Assembly: GCA_001899775.1 (NCBI GenBank)
Contig: MKWN01000043.1
Location: 19,171-83,170, forward strand
Reading direction: 5' to 3'
DNA from: Thiobacillus sp. 65-29
GTDB taxonomy: Bacteria > Pseudomonadota > Gammaproteobacteria > Burkholderiales > Thiobacillaceae
DNA length: 64,000 nt
Shown: positions 39,321-47,750 of the stretch, piece by piece
Numbering within the stretch: position 1 is the first letter of the stretch
Layout: every line of letters starts with the position of its first letter
Translations under genes and position numbers: made by a program
The notes under the pieces: model-generated
Database searches by the model: none
What the model saw: the letters and a program-made list of their open reading frames with translations, nothing else
Told to the model about the DNA's origin: nothing

Positions 39321-39767
39321 ATGTCCGGATACAACGAGGGCGCCTATCATCAGGCGCGCAGCGAACACATCGCGTACCCGTGCCCCTTCGAGCGCGCGCT
39401 GCTGTCACGCTGCGTCGACTGCAACCGGGCGCTGCGCCTGAATCTTGCCGAGCGCGAAGCCATTTCCTGCGGCGATCCGGCCACACGTGTGCACTGCATG
39501 GAATTTCACCAGGATCTTCACGTCAACGCACAGTTCGCCTTGAAGATGCAGGCCGGCACGGCGTGGCCGTTCGGCAAGGAAATCCGCGCCCAGTGTGGCG
39601 GGGTGCGTGGCCTGGGGGCGGCGCTGGGCGAGGCGGGCGATGCGGCCACCGACGTCGGTGCGAGCGTGCTGCGCGGCATCGAGCGCTGGGGAACGGTGGG
39701 CGCGTTTCCCTACTCTGAAATCATGCGCGCCGTGGTGCATTACGAACCTCGCAAGCGGCGATCCTGA
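39321..39767 (+). CDS. Cys-rich protein of unknown function
   Basis: 148 residues, ATG 39321. The N-terminal half has five regularly placed Cys (CPFERALLSRCVDCNRA, SCGDPATRVHCMEF) and nearby His, which suggests a zinc or iron-sulfur site. A Gly/Ala-rich middle (GGVRGLGAALGEAGDAATDVG) follows. No signal peptide. Thirty bases after the 75-residue gene, so perhaps the third gene of the secA transcript. Confidence 0.55.
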   Translation: MSGYNEGAYHQARSEHIAYPCPFERALLSRCVDCNRALRLNLAEREAISCGDPATRVHCMEFHQDLHVNAQFALKMQAGTAWPFGKEIRAQCGGVRGLGAALGEAGDAATDVGASVLRGIERWGTVGAFPYSEIMRAVVHYEPRKRRS

Positions 39768-39778
39768 GTCGCGTGGCG

Positions 39779-40081
39779 AATGATCCTAAATACCGCAGTT
39801 GACCGCTTGATACATTCACCAACGCCGCATGAATACTGAAAAGTCCGCCTTCGTTTGCCTTCACCTGTCAGGTGAGTCCGCTACGCACCCGCTGGCACGC
39901 CGGCTCACGCGCCTGCCTTTGCACCCGCAAGGGGCAGGCCGGATTCGTAAAGCCGCTTACGCGGCAACGACTCCGCTCTCGCGCCTCCTTGCAGGCCCCG
40001 GCCTGCGGCGTCGTTGCTTCGCGGCAGCCACGCGATCCGACGCACCATCGGGCGCGTCCAACTGCGGTTTATAGGATGATT
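39779..40081 (+). mobile_element. MITE-like element with terminal inverted repeats
   Basis: 303 bases bounded by imperfect 27-base inverted repeats: the left end AATGATCCTAAATACCGCAG and the right end read on the other strand AATCATCCTATAAACCGCAG, followed by TTGACCG against TTGGACG. About 22 of 27 positions match. The interior has several GC-rich palindromic stretches and no credible gene. It fills most of the 420-base gap 39768-40187. No transposase is present, so it would be non-autonomous. Confidence 0.65.
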
Positions 40082-40187
40082 CCGCAACAAGAGGTGTCGT
40101 GCGGAGAACGGTCGATGTGTGCGTCGCCGCATTCGTCCCGGGGCCGGGTCGGCGGCTTGTTCAATGCCCCCGCACGAGGAGCATGCG

Positions 40188-40502
40188 ATGAAACGTCTGT
40201 CCACCCTGGCCTGCGCCCTGGTCATGGGCCTTGCGTTCAATGCCCACGCTGCCGATGCGGCACCCGACGTCGTCTACGGGTCCGAATTGATGTCCGCGCA
40301 GGAACGCCACGACTATCACGTGAAAATGCGTTCCCTGAAGACCGTGGAAGAGCGCGAGGCATTCCGCCTGGAGCACCACAAGCTGATGCAGGAGCGCGCG
40401 GCGGCGCAGGGCAAGACCCTGCCCGAGGTGCCGCCGCTGGACAAGGGTCGCGGTAGCGGCATGGGGCCGGGCGGCGGCATGGGACCCGGCTACAAGCGCT
40501 GA
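40188..40502 (+). CDS. small periplasmic protein, possibly sensor-associated
   Basis: 104 residues. Signal peptide 1-21 (LACALVMGLAFNAHA), then a charged helical part with VYGSELMSAQERHDYHVKMR and EREAFRLEHHKLMQERA, ending in a Gly/Met-rich tail (GMGPGGGMGPG). AGGAG lies upstream of the ATG. Proteins with this LMSAQERxxYxxxMR pattern are often found beside metal or envelope-stress genes. It converges with the histidine kinase gene. Confidence 0.7.
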   Translation: MKRLSTLACALVMGLAFNAHAADAAPDVVYGSELMSAQERHDYHVKMRSLKTVEEREAFRLEHHKLMQERAAAQGKTLPEVPPLDKGRGSGMGPGGGMGPGYKR

Positions 40503-40541
40503 ACCGCAGCGGCGAAGGCCTGCCGGCGCGGTCGAAGCCCC

Positions 40542-41885
40542 TCAGCCGGCCGATGGAAAGTGCAGGCTGATGGCAAGCCCGTGGCCACCGTCGGCGCGTG
40601 GCAGGCCTTCGCCGAGCGCGAGGCGCGCGTGCGACAGCGCGGCAATGCGGGCGACGATCGACAGCCCGAGTCCGCAGCCCTCGCTGTCGGATTCGCCACG
40701 CACGAAGCGTGCGGTGAGCCGCGCGCGTTCGTCGGCCGGCACGCCGGGACCGTCGTCGGCGACGCGCACGACGCTGACCACGATGCGCGCATGGGCCCCG
40801 GCGTAACGCAATGCGTTGTCGACAAGGTTGCGCACGGCGATCGACAGCCAGCCGGGATTGACCGCGATGCGACAGCCTGCCGCCAGCTCGGCTTCCAGTG
40901 TCTGGTCGTGCTGCCGTGCCAGCGGCAGCAGCTCGGCGCACACCGTTGCGACGGTTTCCGCCGGATCGACGAACGTTGCGGCGGGGTGCGCGTTGGCCGG
41001 GTCGACGCGTGCCAGCGTGAGCAGTTGCTCGACCAGGTGGGTCATGCGATCGACACCTGCGGTCACCTGCGTCAGTGCGCGCTGGCGCCCCGCGTCGTCC
41101 TGCGCGCGCAGTGCGACCTGCGCCTGCACTTTCAGGGCCGCCAGCGGCGTGCGCAGTTCGTGCGCGGCGTCGGCGGTGAAGCGCCGCTCGCTCTCGAACG
41201 CCGCGTTGACGCGCCCGATCAGCGCATTGAGCGCGCTGCGCAGCGGCGCGATCTCGCTCGGCAGCGGTGCGCGCTCGTCGAGCGGCGCCAGTTGCTGCGG
41301 ATCGAGCGCCGCGACCTCGCGTGCAGCGGCATCGACCGGGCGCAGGCTGCGCCCCACCCCCCACCACACGGCGAACGCCATCAAGGGCAACGCGACCGCG
41401 CCGGGGGCGAGCACGGAAAAGCCGATTTCACGCGCCAGCCGTTCGCGTGCGGCGTGCGCGTGACCGACCACCACCCGATACTCGGCATCCTTGCCGGTGA
41501 CTGCATAGACCCGCCAGCGCTCGCCGCGGTGCGCGATCTCGCTGAAGCCCGCGTGTATTTCGGCGGCGAACCCCGAATGTCCGGCCGAGACCACCAGCCG
41601 CTGCATGCGGTGATGGCGCTCGCGCCAGACCTCGAAAGCGATCGGTACCGTGTGGGCGTGGCCGTTTTCGTGGAGTTCCTTGACGAAGTCCTTGACGTCG
41701 CCGCCTTCGACGATGGCAAGCAGGGTTTCGGCGAGCTGCATCAACTGCGTATCGAGCATTTCGTCGGCTTCGTGGTGGGCACGCTGGTAGGCGATGAGCG
41801 CAGCGAACAGCCAGATGGCGGCGAGGGCGCCGGTCAGCAGCCACACCAGCCGATGCCGCAGCGAGTACCCGGGAGGCGTGCTCAT
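40542..41885 (-). CDS. sensor histidine kinase (QseC/PmrB type)
   Basis: 447 residues. TM1 about 11-31, a periplasmic sensor of about 130 residues rich in His and Glu (ELHENGHAHTVP), TM2 about 160-185, linker, H-box FTADAAHELRTPLAAL, N-box VRNLVDNALRY and G-boxes DDGPGVP, GCGLGLSIV. It should phosphorylate the response regulator encoded just upstream, whose stop it overlaps by four bases. The His-rich sensor would fit a metal signal, but this is inference. Confidence 0.92.
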   Translation of the reverse strand: MSTPPGYSLRHRLVWLLTGALAAIWLFAALIAYQRAHHEADEMLDTQLMQLAETLLAIVEGGDVKDFVKELHENGHAHTVPIAFEVWRERHHRMQRLVVSAGHSGFAAEIHAGFSEIAHRGERWRVYAVTGKDAEYRVVVGHAHAARERLAREIGFSVLAPGAVALPLMAFAVWWGVGRSLRPVDAAAREVAALDPQQLAPLDERAPLPSEIAPLRSALNALIGRVNAAFESERRFTADAAHELRTPLAALKVQAQVALRAQDDAGRQRALTQVTAGVDRMTHLVEQLLTLARVDPANAHPAATFVDPAETVATVCAELLPLARQHDQTLEAELAAGCRIAVNPGWLSIAVRNLVDNALRYAGAHARIVVSVVRVADDGPGVPADERARLTARFVRGESDSEGCGLGLSIVARIAALSHARLALGEGLPRADGGHGLAISLHFPSAG

Positions 41886-42553
41886 GCCCCGGCCGGCTGG
41901 ACGGTTGCCATGTAGCCGACGCCGCGCACGGTGCGGATGAACTCGCTGCCGAGCTTGCGGCGCAGGTGATGGATGTGGACCTCGAGCGCGTTGCTGTCGA
42001 CCGCGTCGTTCCAGGAATACAGCTGCTCCTCCAGCGCGCGCCGCGTGAGTACGCGCTCGGCGTTCTGCATCAATACATGCAGCAGGTCGAATTCGCGTCC
42101 AGTGAGCTCGACCCCCTGACCGCCGCACGTCACCGTGCGCGCGGCCGGGTTGAGTTCGATTGTGCCGAGCGTGAGCAGGGGCTCCGGGCGGCCGTGCGCG
42201 CGGCGTACCAGCGCGCGCAGGCGTGCCGCCACCTCGTCCAGATCGAAAGGCTTGAGCACGTAGTCGTCGGCGCCCAGGTCGAGCCCCTGCACCTTGTCCT
42301 CGACGCGGTCGCGTGCGGTGAGGATGAGCACGGGCGTGGCATCGCGGCGTTCGCGCAGCCAGCGCAGCACCGACAGCCCGTCGCGCTTCGGCAGTCCGAG
42401 GTCGAGCACCAGCGCGGCGAAGCCCTCCGCCGCCAGCGCCGCGACCGCGGCTTCGCCGTCGCGCACCCAGTCGACGGTGAAGCCGGATTGTGCGAGGCCC
42501 GCCTGCAGGCCATCACCGAGCAGGGTGTCGTCTTCAACCAGCAGTATGCGCAT
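41882..42553 (-). CDS. OmpR/PhoB-family response regulator (QseB/PmrA type)
   Basis: 223 residues. Receiver domain with LLVEDDTLLGDGL, phosphoacceptor Asp in LVLDLGLPKRDG, Thr in LTARD and Lys in LKPFDLDE; then a winged helix (LTGREFDLLHVLMQNAERVLTR ... SNALEVHIHHLRRKLG). Likely target: the paired CTTAA boxes at 43476-43562 between the cytochrome b and pump genes. Confidence 0.93.
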   Translation of the reverse strand: MRILLVEDDTLLGDGLQAGLAQSGFTVDWVRDGEAAVAALAAEGFAALVLDLGLPKRDGLSVLRWLRERRDATPVLILTARDRVEDKVQGLDLGADDYVLKPFDLDEVAARLRALVRRAHGRPEPLLTLGTIELNPAARTVTCGGQGVELTGREFDLLHVLMQNAERVLTRRALEEQLYSWNDAVDSNALEVHIHHLRRKLGSEFIRTVRGVGYMATVQPAGA

Positions 42554-42804
42554 GATCCTGGAAACGGGCGTAGGAGGCGGTCAATGGCGCGTTCGGGCGG
42601 GTGCCTGGCGCGGCCTCGCCGCGGTGGGTGACGCGGCCCGTCGCAAGGCACAGGATATCAGTCTGTGCAGCCACGACAAGGCGGGTGCCCCCCTGCAACG
42701 CGTGTGGGGCGGAGCATGGACGTCGGTTACGCAATCTCCGGCGGTGTCCGTGGCAGAGCGGCAGGTTGAAATCCTGACCGCCCTTGAGCCAGATTGCGGA
42801 CGCA

Positions 42805-43428
42805 TCAATGATCATGGCGGATTGCCCGTTCCGGATCGAGATACTGCTTGCCGGTGATCATGCTTTGCGCGACACGTTCGCCGCGCCAATGGTGGAACGC
42901 GAGCGCCGCGAGATGCAGACCGATGAAGATCAGCAGCAGCGCGAAGCCGGCTTCGTGCGGCTCCTCCAGCAAGTCCTCGAAGCCCTTCGCCCCAGCGAGC
43001 CACGGGACGAGCGGACCCGCTTCGAACTCGATGGCGGCAAGCCCGATGCCGGTGACTGCCATCACTGCCATGACCAGATACGCGAACAGGTAACCGAGGC
43101 TGGCGACGGGGTCGTGGCCGGCGCGATGTGATACCGGCAGGTGCAGGCGGAACAGGTCGCGCCACGCCGCGGGGTGCCACAGGTCGCTCCAGCGTGCGCT
43201 TGCCGGGCCGACCACACCCCACAGCAGGCGCGCCAGCAGCGCCGCGACGAAGACATAGCCGGTGACGAGATGCGCATTCCACAGCGTCGTTTCGGCCGCG
43301 CTGTGTTCGAACGCGTCGGCGAGCTGGCTGGTCGCGACCAGTGTGACCACCGACAGGGCGATAGTCCAGTGCAGTGTCCGCAGCAGCGGGTCATAGACCC
43401 GATGCGGGCTGAGTTTGGTAGCAGACAT
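42805..43428 (-). CDS. cytochrome b561-type membrane protein
   Basis: 207 residues starting MSATKLSPHRVYDPLLRTLHW. AAGGAGG (43434-43440) just before this ATG decides the start. Four membrane helices with His in RTLHW, NAHLVTGYVF, EPHEAGF and GLHLAALAFHH fit two b hemes, as in the b-type cytochrome subunits of Ni/Fe hydrogenase-like family. It may move electrons between the quinone pool and a periplasmic partner. It is divergent from the pump operon and shares its regulatory region. Confidence 0.85.
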   Translation of the reverse strand: MSATKLSPHRVYDPLLRTLHWTIALSVVTLVATSQLADAFEHSAAETTLWNAHLVTGYVFVAALLARLLWGVVGPASARWSDLWHPAAWRDLFRLHLPVSHRAGHDPVASLGYLFAYLVMAVMAVTGIGLAAIEFEAGPLVPWLAGAKGFEDLLEEPHEAGFALLLIFIGLHLAALAFHHWRGERVAQSMITGKQYLDPERAIRHDH

Positions 43429-43475
43429 GGCAGCCTCCTTGCGTGGTTGGGAGGATTGCATTGTCGGCGGCCTGC

Positions 43476-43491
43476 CTTAAACCTGCCTTAA
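43476..43491 (+). promoter_or_regulatory. response-regulator box 1 (CTTAA-N6-CTTAA)
   Basis: CTTAA at 43476 and 43487, 11 bases apart, matches the PmrA/QseB-type half-site spacing. TACAAT at 43501-43506 lies nine bases after it, so the box overlaps the -35 region of a plus-strand promoter, the usual layout for activation by this class. Confidence 0.6.
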
Positions 43492-43546
43492 CCCACACCT
43501 TACAATGGAGGCATGGTCCGGTATTGGAAACCGTCCATGCACTTGA

Positions 43547-43562
43547 CTTAATCTTTCCTTAA
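43547..43562 (+). promoter_or_regulatory. response-regulator box 2 (CTTAA-N6-CTTAA)
   Basis: A second pair of CTTAA half-sites, again 11 bases apart, 58 bases upstream of the adaptor ATG. CAAAAT at 43574-43579 could be the linked -10. Two boxes in one 190-base divergent region argue against chance. Confidence 0.6.
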
Positions 43563-43619
43563 GCGTCCACGGGCAAAATACCCGCAGTCATCTTTGCATT
43601 TTCCTTCTGGAGTTTTCCC

Positions 43620-44675
43620 ATGCTTGCTGCCACCCTTTCCCGGAGTCTGCTGGCCTTGAGCCTGGCAGGCACCCTGCCTGCCCTGGCGGCCGACGTCCTG
43701 CCGTTTACCCCGGCGCAGAAGCAGAATCTGGGCATCGCCAGCGAGGCCGCGCAGGCGCAGGCCGAGGGGCCGGCGCTCACCTATCCTGCGCGGGTCGTCG
43801 CCGCACCGACGGGTGTGCGGGTGGTGGCGGCGGCCGGCGCGGCGCTGGTGACGCAGCTGCACGTGCAGGCGGGCGACAGCGTGAAGCGCGGCGCGCCACT
43901 CGTCACCCTGTCGATGCCCGGCCTCGCGGACGCCCGCAACACGCTGACGCAGGCGCGCCTGCGCGCGCAGCTCGCCGCCGACAATGCCGCACGCGACGAA
44001 AAGCTGTTCGCCGAGGGACTCATCGCCGAGGCGCGCCTGCGTGCCACGCGCACCGAAGCCCAGGCGGCGCACGCCGGCCTTGCCGCAGCGCAGCAGGCGC
44101 TGGCCTGGCTTGGGCAGGGCAAGGTTGCCGGCAGCGCCATCACCCTGGTTGCGCCCATCGCCGGCGCGGTGTCGGAAACCACCGCCGAGCCCGGCCTGCG
44201 CGTCGACGCCGGCATGGCGCTGATGAAGCTCGTGGATCCGTCGCAGCTCGCGTTGGAGATTCCCCTGAGCACCGCGCAGGCGCGACAGGTCGCGGTCGGT
44301 CAGCGTGTGACGCTTGGCGGGCAGGAGGCGAGTGGCCGCGTCATCGCGCTCTTGCCGCAGCTCAATGCGGCGCAGAGCGTACTGGTGCGCGCCAGCCTCA
44401 CCGATCCCCAGCGCCTGCTGCGTCCCGGCCAGTCGGTGCAGGCGGCGCTCGTGGGGACGAGCGCCGCGCAGGGAGCGGTGGTGCCGGCAGTCGCCCTGGT
44501 GTGGAAAGGTACCGCGCCGCACGTGTTCGTCGAAACCGCGCAGGGCTTCATGCCCACGCCGGTGACGCTGCTGCGGCGCAACGCCGAGCAGGCGGAAGTC
44601 AGTGGCCTTGCCGCCGGCGCCCGTGTCGCGGTACGTGGTGTGGCGGCCTTGAAGGCCCGCTGGCTTGGGGAGTAA
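43620..44675 (+). CDS. RND efflux periplasmic adaptor (CzcB/CusB family)
   Basis: 351 residues. Signal peptide 1-23, lipoyl-like part (VVAAAGAALVTQLHVQAGDSVKRGAPL), an alpha hairpin (ARNTLTQARLRAQLAADNAARDEKLFAEGLIAEARLRAT region), second lipoyl half (ITLVAPIAGAVSETTAEPGLRVDAG) and beta barrel. It joins the inner-membrane pump to the outer-membrane channel. No His-rich N-terminal metal domain is seen. GGAG precedes the ATG. Confidence 0.9.
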   Translation: MLAATLSRSLLALSLAGTLPALAADVLPFTPAQKQNLGIASEAAQAQAEGPALTYPARVVAAPTGVRVVAAAGAALVTQLHVQAGDSVKRGAPLVTLSMPGLADARNTLTQARLRAQLAADNAARDEKLFAEGLIAEARLRATRTEAQAAHAGLAAAQQALAWLGQGKVAGSAITLVAPIAGAVSETTAEPGLRVDAGMALMKLVDPSQLALEIPLSTAQARQVAVGQRVTLGGQEASGRVIALLPQLNAAQSVLVRASLTDPQRLLRPGQSVQAALVGTSAAQGAVVPAVALVWKGTAPHVFVETAQGFMPTPVTLLRRNAEQAEVSGLAAGARVAVRGVAALKARWLGE

Positions 44676-44678
44676 GCG

Positions 44679-47600
44679 ATGTTCAATGCCATGATCGAAA
44701 TCGCGCTGGTGCGCCGCTGGGCGGTCCTGTTCTTCGCATTGCTGCTTGCCGCCCTTGGCATCCGTGCTTTCCAGTCGCTTCCCATCGACGCCTTTCCCGA
44801 TGTCTCGACCACTCAGGTCAAGCTGATCCTGAAGGCGCCCGGCATGACGCCGAAGGAGGTGGAGGCGCGCATCACCCAGCCGGTGGAGACCGAACTGCTC
44901 GGCATTCCGCACCAGACCATTCTGCGCAGCCTGTCGAAGAACGCGCTGGTCGACATCACCGTCGATTTCGAGGAAGGCACCGACATCTACTGGGCGCGCC
45001 AGCAGGTCGCCGAGCGCTTCGCCAACGTCAAGGGCGACCTGCCGGCCAACGTGTCGGGTGGACTTGCGCCGATCTCCACGCCGCTCTCGGATCTGTTCAT
45101 GTTCACCATCGAGGGGCCGCTGTCGCTCGCGGAGAAACGCAGCCTGCTCGACTGGACGATTCGTCCGCAACTGCGTTCACTGCCGGGCGTGGCCGACGTC
45201 AATGCGCTCGGCGGCCGGGTGACGACGTTCACGGTCAGCCCCGACCCCGCTGCGCTGGCGGCACGCGGCATCACCTACGCCGACCTGCGCGCGGCGCTGG
45301 AAGCCAATATCCGCAACGACGGCGCCGGTCGGGTCAACGAGGGCGAGGAAACCTGGGTGGTGCGCGTCAACGCTGGCGTCGCCTCGCTGGAGGACATCCG
45401 CCGCATCGGCATCCGCGCCGTGGACGGCGTCGTCGTCACCGTCGGCGACGTCGCGCAGGTCGAAATCGGCGAGCTGACCCGCTATGGCGCGGTGACCGAG
45501 AACGGGCGCGGCGAGGCGGTCGAGGGACTGGTGATCGGCCTGAAGGGGGTGAACGCCGGTGTGCTCATCGACAACGTCAAGGCGCGTCTCGCGGAAATCC
45601 AGGCGACCCTGCCGAAAGGCGTCACCATCTCGCCGTTCTACGACCGCGCGAAGCTGGTCGACCGTGCCATCGGCACGGTGAGCCGTGCACTGCTCGAAGC
45701 CGCCGTGCTGGTGGTGATCCTGCTGCTGCTGTTTCTCGGCAACCTGCGCGCTGCCGCCGTCGTCGCGCTGATCCTGCCGCTGTCGGTGCTGGCGACGTTC
45801 GTGCTCATGCGCCAGTTCGGCCTGTCGGCCAACCTCATGAGCCTGGGGGGGCTGGCGATCGCGATCGGCCTGCTGGTCGACGCCGCGGTGGTGGTGGTCG
45901 AGAACGTCGTCGCCCATCTCGGACACGATCCGCAGGACACCGAAGTCCGGTCGCTGCAGCAGGTGCTGTGGGCGGTACACGAAGTGGCGCGCCCGGTGGC
46001 GTCGGGCATTGCCATCATCGCCATCGTGTTCCTGCCGCTGCTCACGCTGCAGGGGCTGGAGGGCAAGCTGTTCGCCCCGGTCGCGCTCACCATCGTGTTC
46101 GCGCTCGCCGCCTCGCTGCTGCTGGCGTTCACGGTCATTCCGGCGCTGGCGCTCATGCTGCTGAAGCGCGCGGGGCATGGCGATCCGTGGCTGCTGCGCC
46201 GCGCGCAGGCGGTGTATGCGCCGCTGCTCAACCACGCGCTGGCCCACCCGAAACGCGTCTATGCCACCGCCGCGGCGCTGGTGCTCGCTGCCGTCGCGGT
46301 GTATCCGTTCATCGGCAAGACCTTCATGCCGGTGATGGACGAAGGCGACATCCTGGTGCAGCTGGAGAAGCTGCCGTCGATCAGTCTCGAGGAGTCCGTC
46401 GCGCAGGATCTGCGCGTGCAGCAGGCCTTGCTCAAGCAGGTTCCGGAGATCGAGCGCATCGTCGCCCGCGTGGGCGCCGACGAACTGGGCCTCGACCCCA
46501 TGGGCCTGAATGACACCGATTCGTTCCTCGTGTTGAAGCCGAAGGACGCGTGGCGCAAGCCCGACAAGGAATGGCTGATCGATGAAATCCGCACGGTGCT
46601 GGAGGAGTTTCCGGGCATCGCCTACAATTTCACCCAGCCGATCGACATGCGTGTGTCGGAAATGCTCACCGGTTCGCGCGGCGACGTCGCGATCAAGATC
46701 TTCGGCACGGATCTCGCCACCCTCAACCGGCTCGCCGGCGAGATTGCCGCCACGATCCAAGCGGTACCGGGCGCAAGCGACGTCTACACGCAGAAGAACG
46801 ACGGTGTGCAGTATCTGCAGGCGGAAATCGACCGTGACGCCGCTGCGCGCTTCGGCCTGACCGCGGACGACATCGCCATGCTGCTGCGCACCCAGCTCGA
46901 GGGCGAGGTCATCGGCACCTTGCAGCAGCAGGGCCGCCGCGTGCCATTGCAGCTGCGCGGTCCGGAAGCGCTGCGCAATGCGCCCGACGCGCTGCAGGCG
47001 CTGCGCCTGGGTCTAGCCGACGGCCGCAGCATCAGCCTCGACCAGATCGCGCATCTCAAGCGCACCGAGGGGCCGGTCGCGGTGAAACGCGAGAACGCCG
47101 CACGCTTCGCCGTGGTGCAGAGCAACGTCAGCGGACGCGACCTCGTCAGCTTCGTCACCGACGCGCAGGCCGCGGTGGCGGCGAAGGTGTCCCTGCCGAC
47201 CGGCTACCATCTCGCCTGGGGCGGCCAGTTCGAGAATCAGCAACGCGCCGCGCAGCGCCTGCTGATCGTCGTGCCGGTGGCGCTGCTGCTGATCGGCTTT
47301 CTGCTGTATGTGACCTTCGGCGATGTGCGCCAGGCGCTGCTGGTCATGATGAACGTGCCGCTCGCCCTGGTCGGCGGCATTTTCGCCCTCGCGCTGTTCC
47401 GGGAATACCTGTCGGTGCCTGCTTCGGTCGGCTTCATCGCCCTGCTCGGCATCGCAGTCCTCAACGGCGTGGTGCTGGTCAGTCATTTCAACCAGCTGCG
47501 CGCCCAGGGGCTGCGCGGCAGCATCGTCGTGCGGGAGGGGGCGCGCCGCCGCCTGCGCCCCGTGCTGATGACCGCAAGCATCACCGCCTTCGGTCTGGTG

Positions 47601-47750
47601 CCGCTGCTGTTCGCCAGCGGTCCCGGCTCTGAAATCCAGCGCCCGCTTGCCATCGTCGTCATCGGCGGCCTGGTCAGTTCCACCCTGCTGACGCTGGTCG
47701 TGCTGCCGCTTCTGTATCGTCAATTCATCCTGAAGGGAGAACGCGCATGA
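44679..47750 (+). CDS. heavy-metal-type RND efflux pump (CzcA/CusA family)
   Basis: 1023 residues with twelve predicted membrane helices and two large periplasmic loops. N-terminal RAFQSLPIDAFPDVS and the TM4 signature GGLAIAIGLLVDAAVVVVEN are HME-RND. That segment lacks the DFG of Co/Zn/Cd and Ni pumps, and the DAAVVVVEN form does not point clearly to Cu/Ag either, so the substrate is open. C-terminal GIAVLNGVVLVSHFNQLR and VLMTASITAFGLVPLLFASG are typical. Three bases after the adaptor; overlaps the channel gene as ATGA. Confidence 0.92.
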   Translation: MFNAMIEIALVRRWAVLFFALLLAALGIRAFQSLPIDAFPDVSTTQVKLILKAPGMTPKEVEARITQPVETELLGIPHQTILRSLSKNALVDITVDFEEGTDIYWARQQVAERFANVKGDLPANVSGGLAPISTPLSDLFMFTIEGPLSLAEKRSLLDWTIRPQLRSLPGVADVNALGGRVTTFTVSPDPAALAARGITYADLRAALEANIRNDGAGRVNEGEETWVVRVNAGVASLEDIRRIGIRAVDGVVVTVGDVAQVEIGELTRYGAVTENGRGEAVEGLVIGLKGVNAGVLIDNVKARLAEIQATLPKGVTISPFYDRAKLVDRAIGTVSRALLEAAVLVVILLLLFLGNLRAAAVVALILPLSVLATFVLMRQFGLSANLMSLGGLAIAIGLLVDAAVVVVENVVAHLGHDPQDTEVRSLQQVLWAVHEVARPVASGIAIIAIVFLPLLTLQGLEGKLFAPVALTIVFALAASLLLAFTVIPALALMLLKRAGHGDPWLLRRAQAVYAPLLNHALAHPKRVYATAAALVLAAVAVYPFIGKTFMPVMDEGDILVQLEKLPSISLEESVAQDLRVQQALLKQVPEIERIVARVGADELGLDPMGLNDTDSFLVLKPKDAWRKPDKEWLIDEIRTVLEEFPGIAYNFTQPIDMRVSEMLTGSRGDVAIKIFGTDLATLNRLAGEIAATIQAVPGASDVYTQKNDGVQYLQAEIDRDAAARFGLTADDIAMLLRTQLEGEVIGTLQQQGRRVPLQLRGPEALRNAPDALQALRLGLADGRSISLDQIAHLKRTEGPVAVKRENAARFAVVQSNVSGRDLVSFVTDAQAAVAAKVSLPTGYHLAWGGQFENQQRAAQRLLIVVPVALLLIGFLLYVTFGDVRQALLVMMNVPLALVGGIFALALFREYLSVPASVGFIALLGIAVLNGVVLVSHFNQLRAQGLRGSIVVREGARRRLRPVLMTASITAFGLVPLLFASGPGSEIQRPLAIVVIGGLVSSTLLTLVVLPLLYRQFILKGERA

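Noticed and set aside
42554..42804. Hidden gene between the response regulator and cytochrome b genes
   Set aside because: The open frames are short, lack ribosome sites and have no recognisable composition.
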